Below are positions 5,093 through 6,356 of a stretch of DNA of 6,356 bases, piece by piece. A program made the position numbers and the translations under genes. Below the pieces are notes generated by a model, which was not told where the DNA came from, made no database searches, and was given only the letters and a program-made list of their open reading frames with translations. This DNA comes from Chloroflexota bacterium. Lineage in GTDB: Bacteria; Chloroflexota; Dehalococcoidia; JACQGW01. The stretch lies in the NCBI GenBank assembly GCA_016199325.1, contig JACQGW010000031.1, forward strand, positions 1 through 6,356. The letters are read 5' to 3'. The stretch's first letter is position 1. The number at the start of each line of letters is the position of its first letter.

Positions 5093-6307
5093 ATGGCGTC
5101 AACTGCATATCGTGCCAAGCGCATTGTCGACGGGACCGGCGGACCGGTTCGGGAGGATGCCGCCGTCGTGTTCCAGGGCGAGCGGATCGTCGGCGTCGTG
5201 CCGGTGGCGGAGGTGCGTGCCGGCACAACCGTCGAGGACCTGGGCGACGTCACGATCCTGCCGGGTCTGATCGACACGCACGTACACATCATCTGGACCA
5301 CGCATCCGTCGCCGGGCTCAGCTCGCCAGCGGGAGTCCGTCCCGAAGGTGGCGTTGCGGGCCGCCCAGCACGCCGCCCTGACGCTGCAGTGCGGGACGAC
5401 GACGGTCCGCGACGTCGGCGCGTCCGACGGCATCGCCATCGCGCTCCGCGACGCCATCAACGAGGGCATCGTCCCCGGCCCGCGGATGCTCGCCAGTGGC
5501 GCGATCGTCGCCATGACCGGCGGCCACGCCATCAGCGTCGGCATCGAGGTCGATGGGCCGTACGAGGCGCGCCGTGCGGCGCGGCTCCAGCTCAAGGAGG
5601 GCGCCGACTTCATCAAGATCATGGGGACGGGTGGCGTTGGCGGGCTGCGCGAGGAGGCATGGTCGCCCCAGCTCGGCGTCGAGGAGATGCGCGCCGCCGT
5701 CGAGGAGGCGAAGAACGCCGGGCGCGTCGCGGCCATCCACGCCGAGGGCTACAAGGGGATCGTCAACGCCATCGAGGCGGGCGCCGACACCATCGAGCAC
5801 TGCAACCAGCTCACCCCGGAGCTGGCGAAGGTGATGGCCGAGCGGGGCATCTTCATGGTGCCAACGCTCGCCTGGTTCATCACCGTCGCCGAGAGCGAGC
5901 CGCTGGGCATCTTCCCGCCCCCCTACATCCGGAAGGGGCGAGAGATGGCGGCGGGCTCGATCCGCAGCGTCGCGCTGGCGAAAGAGGCGGGGGTGAAGAT
6001 CGCCGCCGGGACCGACACGGGCGCTCCCCTGATTCATCACAATTCGATCCGGCTGGAGATGGAGCTCCTCGTCCGGCTTGGGCTGACGCCGATGGAGTCC
6101 ATCGAGTCGGCGACGCGCATCGCGGCCGAGGCGATGCGGATGGAAAAGCAGATCGGGACCCTTGAACCGGGCAAGTACGCCGACCTGATCGCGGTCGGCG
6201 GCGACCCGACGAAAGAGATCAAGGCGCTGTACGATCTGCGGCTGGTCGTCAAGGGCGGCGCGGTCGTCCACCGGCCGGCGGCGGCCCAGGTCGCCGTGTC
6301 GGTCTGA
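5093..6307 (+). CDS. Metal-dependent amidohydrolase, imidazolonepropionase/prolidase-like
   Basis: A 404-residue member of the amidohydrolase superfamily, whose enzymes hydrolyse cyclic amides, N-acyl amino acids or Xaa-Pro dipeptides on a TIM-barrel metal centre. The beta-sandwich flanks are seen at both ends: residues 1-57 ending in ILPGLID, and 355-390 with GTLEPGKYADL. Metal ligands are H63 and H65 in DTHVH, K175 in FIKIMGTGG (the position of the carboxylated bridging lysine), H216 in AIHAEG, H236 in IEHC and D308 in GTDTGAP. H145 in MTGGHA is typical of the prolidase-type subgroup. There is no signal peptide. ATG 5093 follows GAGGAG by 6 nt and lies 15 nt after the flavoenzyme stop, so one mRNA is likely. 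No clear terminator follows before the window ends. Assigning a substrate would be a guess. Confidence 0.92.
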   Translation: MASTAYRAKRIVDGTGGPVREDAAVVFQGERIVGVVPVAEVRAGTTVEDLGDVTILPGLIDTHVHIIWTTHPSPGSARQRESVPKVALRAAQHAALTLQCGTTTVRDVGASDGIAIALRDAINEGIVPGPRMLASGAIVAMTGGHAISVGIEVDGPYEARRAARLQLKEGADFIKIMGTGGVGGLREEAWSPQLGVEEMRAAVEEAKNAGRVAAIHAEGYKGIVNAIEAGADTIEHCNQLTPELAKVMAERGIFMVPTLAWFITVAESEPLGIFPPPYIRKGREMAAGSIRSVALAKEAGVKIAAGTDTGAPLIHHNSIRLEMELLVRLGLTPMESIESATRIAAEAMRMEKQIGTLEPGKYADLIAVGGDPTKEIKALYDLRLVVKGGAVVHRPAAAQVAVSV

Positions 6308-6318
6308 GGCCGGGGGAC

Positions 6319-6356
6319 GAGCTGTCAACGGATTCTGGGAGCGGATTGCACGGATA
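6319..6356 (-). repeat. Right copy of the imperfect inverted repeat (cut by the window edge)
   Basis: Read on the minus strand this is the counterpart of 2995-3032, 34 of 38 identical, beginning 11 nt after the amidohydrolase stop. Identity ends exactly after TTGACAGCTC; beyond it the two flanks differ. It contains TTGACA facing back toward the amidohydrolase gene, but no plausible -10 follows, so it is not evidently a promoter. The repeat may continue past the right edge. Confidence 0.8.

Noticed and set aside
5318..6328. A 336-codon minus-strand frame opposite the amidohydrolase
   Set aside because: It is an antisense shadow rich in Asp, Arg and His; every catalytic motif lies on the plus strand.
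6319..6356. A minus-strand promoter at the TTGACA in the right repeat copy
   Set aside because: At 16-18 bp downstream the sequence is GC-rich with no -10-like hexamer, and it would fire antisense into the amidohydrolase gene.

Overview
The window comes from a GC-rich bacterial chromosome, by eye around two thirds G+C, with GTG starts used freely. It carries a small catabolic region with no virulence, defence or phage functions. The gene types (family M19 dipeptidase, M20 amidohydrolase, trimethylamine-dehydrogenase-like flavoenzyme, imidazolonepropionase-like amidohydrolase) and the short intergenic repeats fit a soil or sediment lineage such as Chloroflexota. The sequence alone does not fix the phylum.

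Layout from left to right. Positions 2-109 hold the last 35 codons of a transposase, probably IS66-like. Two minus-strand genes follow, read right to left: an M20/AbgB-like amidohydrolase (1345-2688, possibly from 2733) and then an M19 dipeptidase (134-1258). An inverted array of 7-bp repeats lies between them. From 2689 to 3112 is a divergent control region. It contains a minus-strand extended -10 box, a perfect 20-bp inverted repeat with a 13-codon leader ORF, a fragment resembling the C-terminus of a uroporphyrinogen-decarboxylase-like enzyme, and a plus-strand TTGACA-type promoter with a dyad. Two plus-strand genes follow, 15 nt apart: a 654-residue OYE/TMADH-family flavin oxidoreductase (3113-5077) and a metal-dependent amidohydrolase (5093-6307). 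The last 38 bases (6319-6356) are an inverted copy, 34 of 38 identical, of the sequence at 2995-3032 that carries the -35 box of the flavoenzyme promoter.

Together the genes suggest use of small nitrogen-containing organic compounds. Three hydrolases would cleave peptide, amide or ring C-N bonds, and the flavoenzyme would oxidise an amine or reduce an unsaturated product. No transporter or regulator gene is visible, and the substrate cannot be named. The gene content is conventional. The most unusual points are the missing second iron-sulfur cysteine in the flavoenzyme, the inverted repeats around the plus-strand gene pair, the heptamer array that supplies a stop codon, and the hairpin plus leader ORF ahead of the M20 gene.
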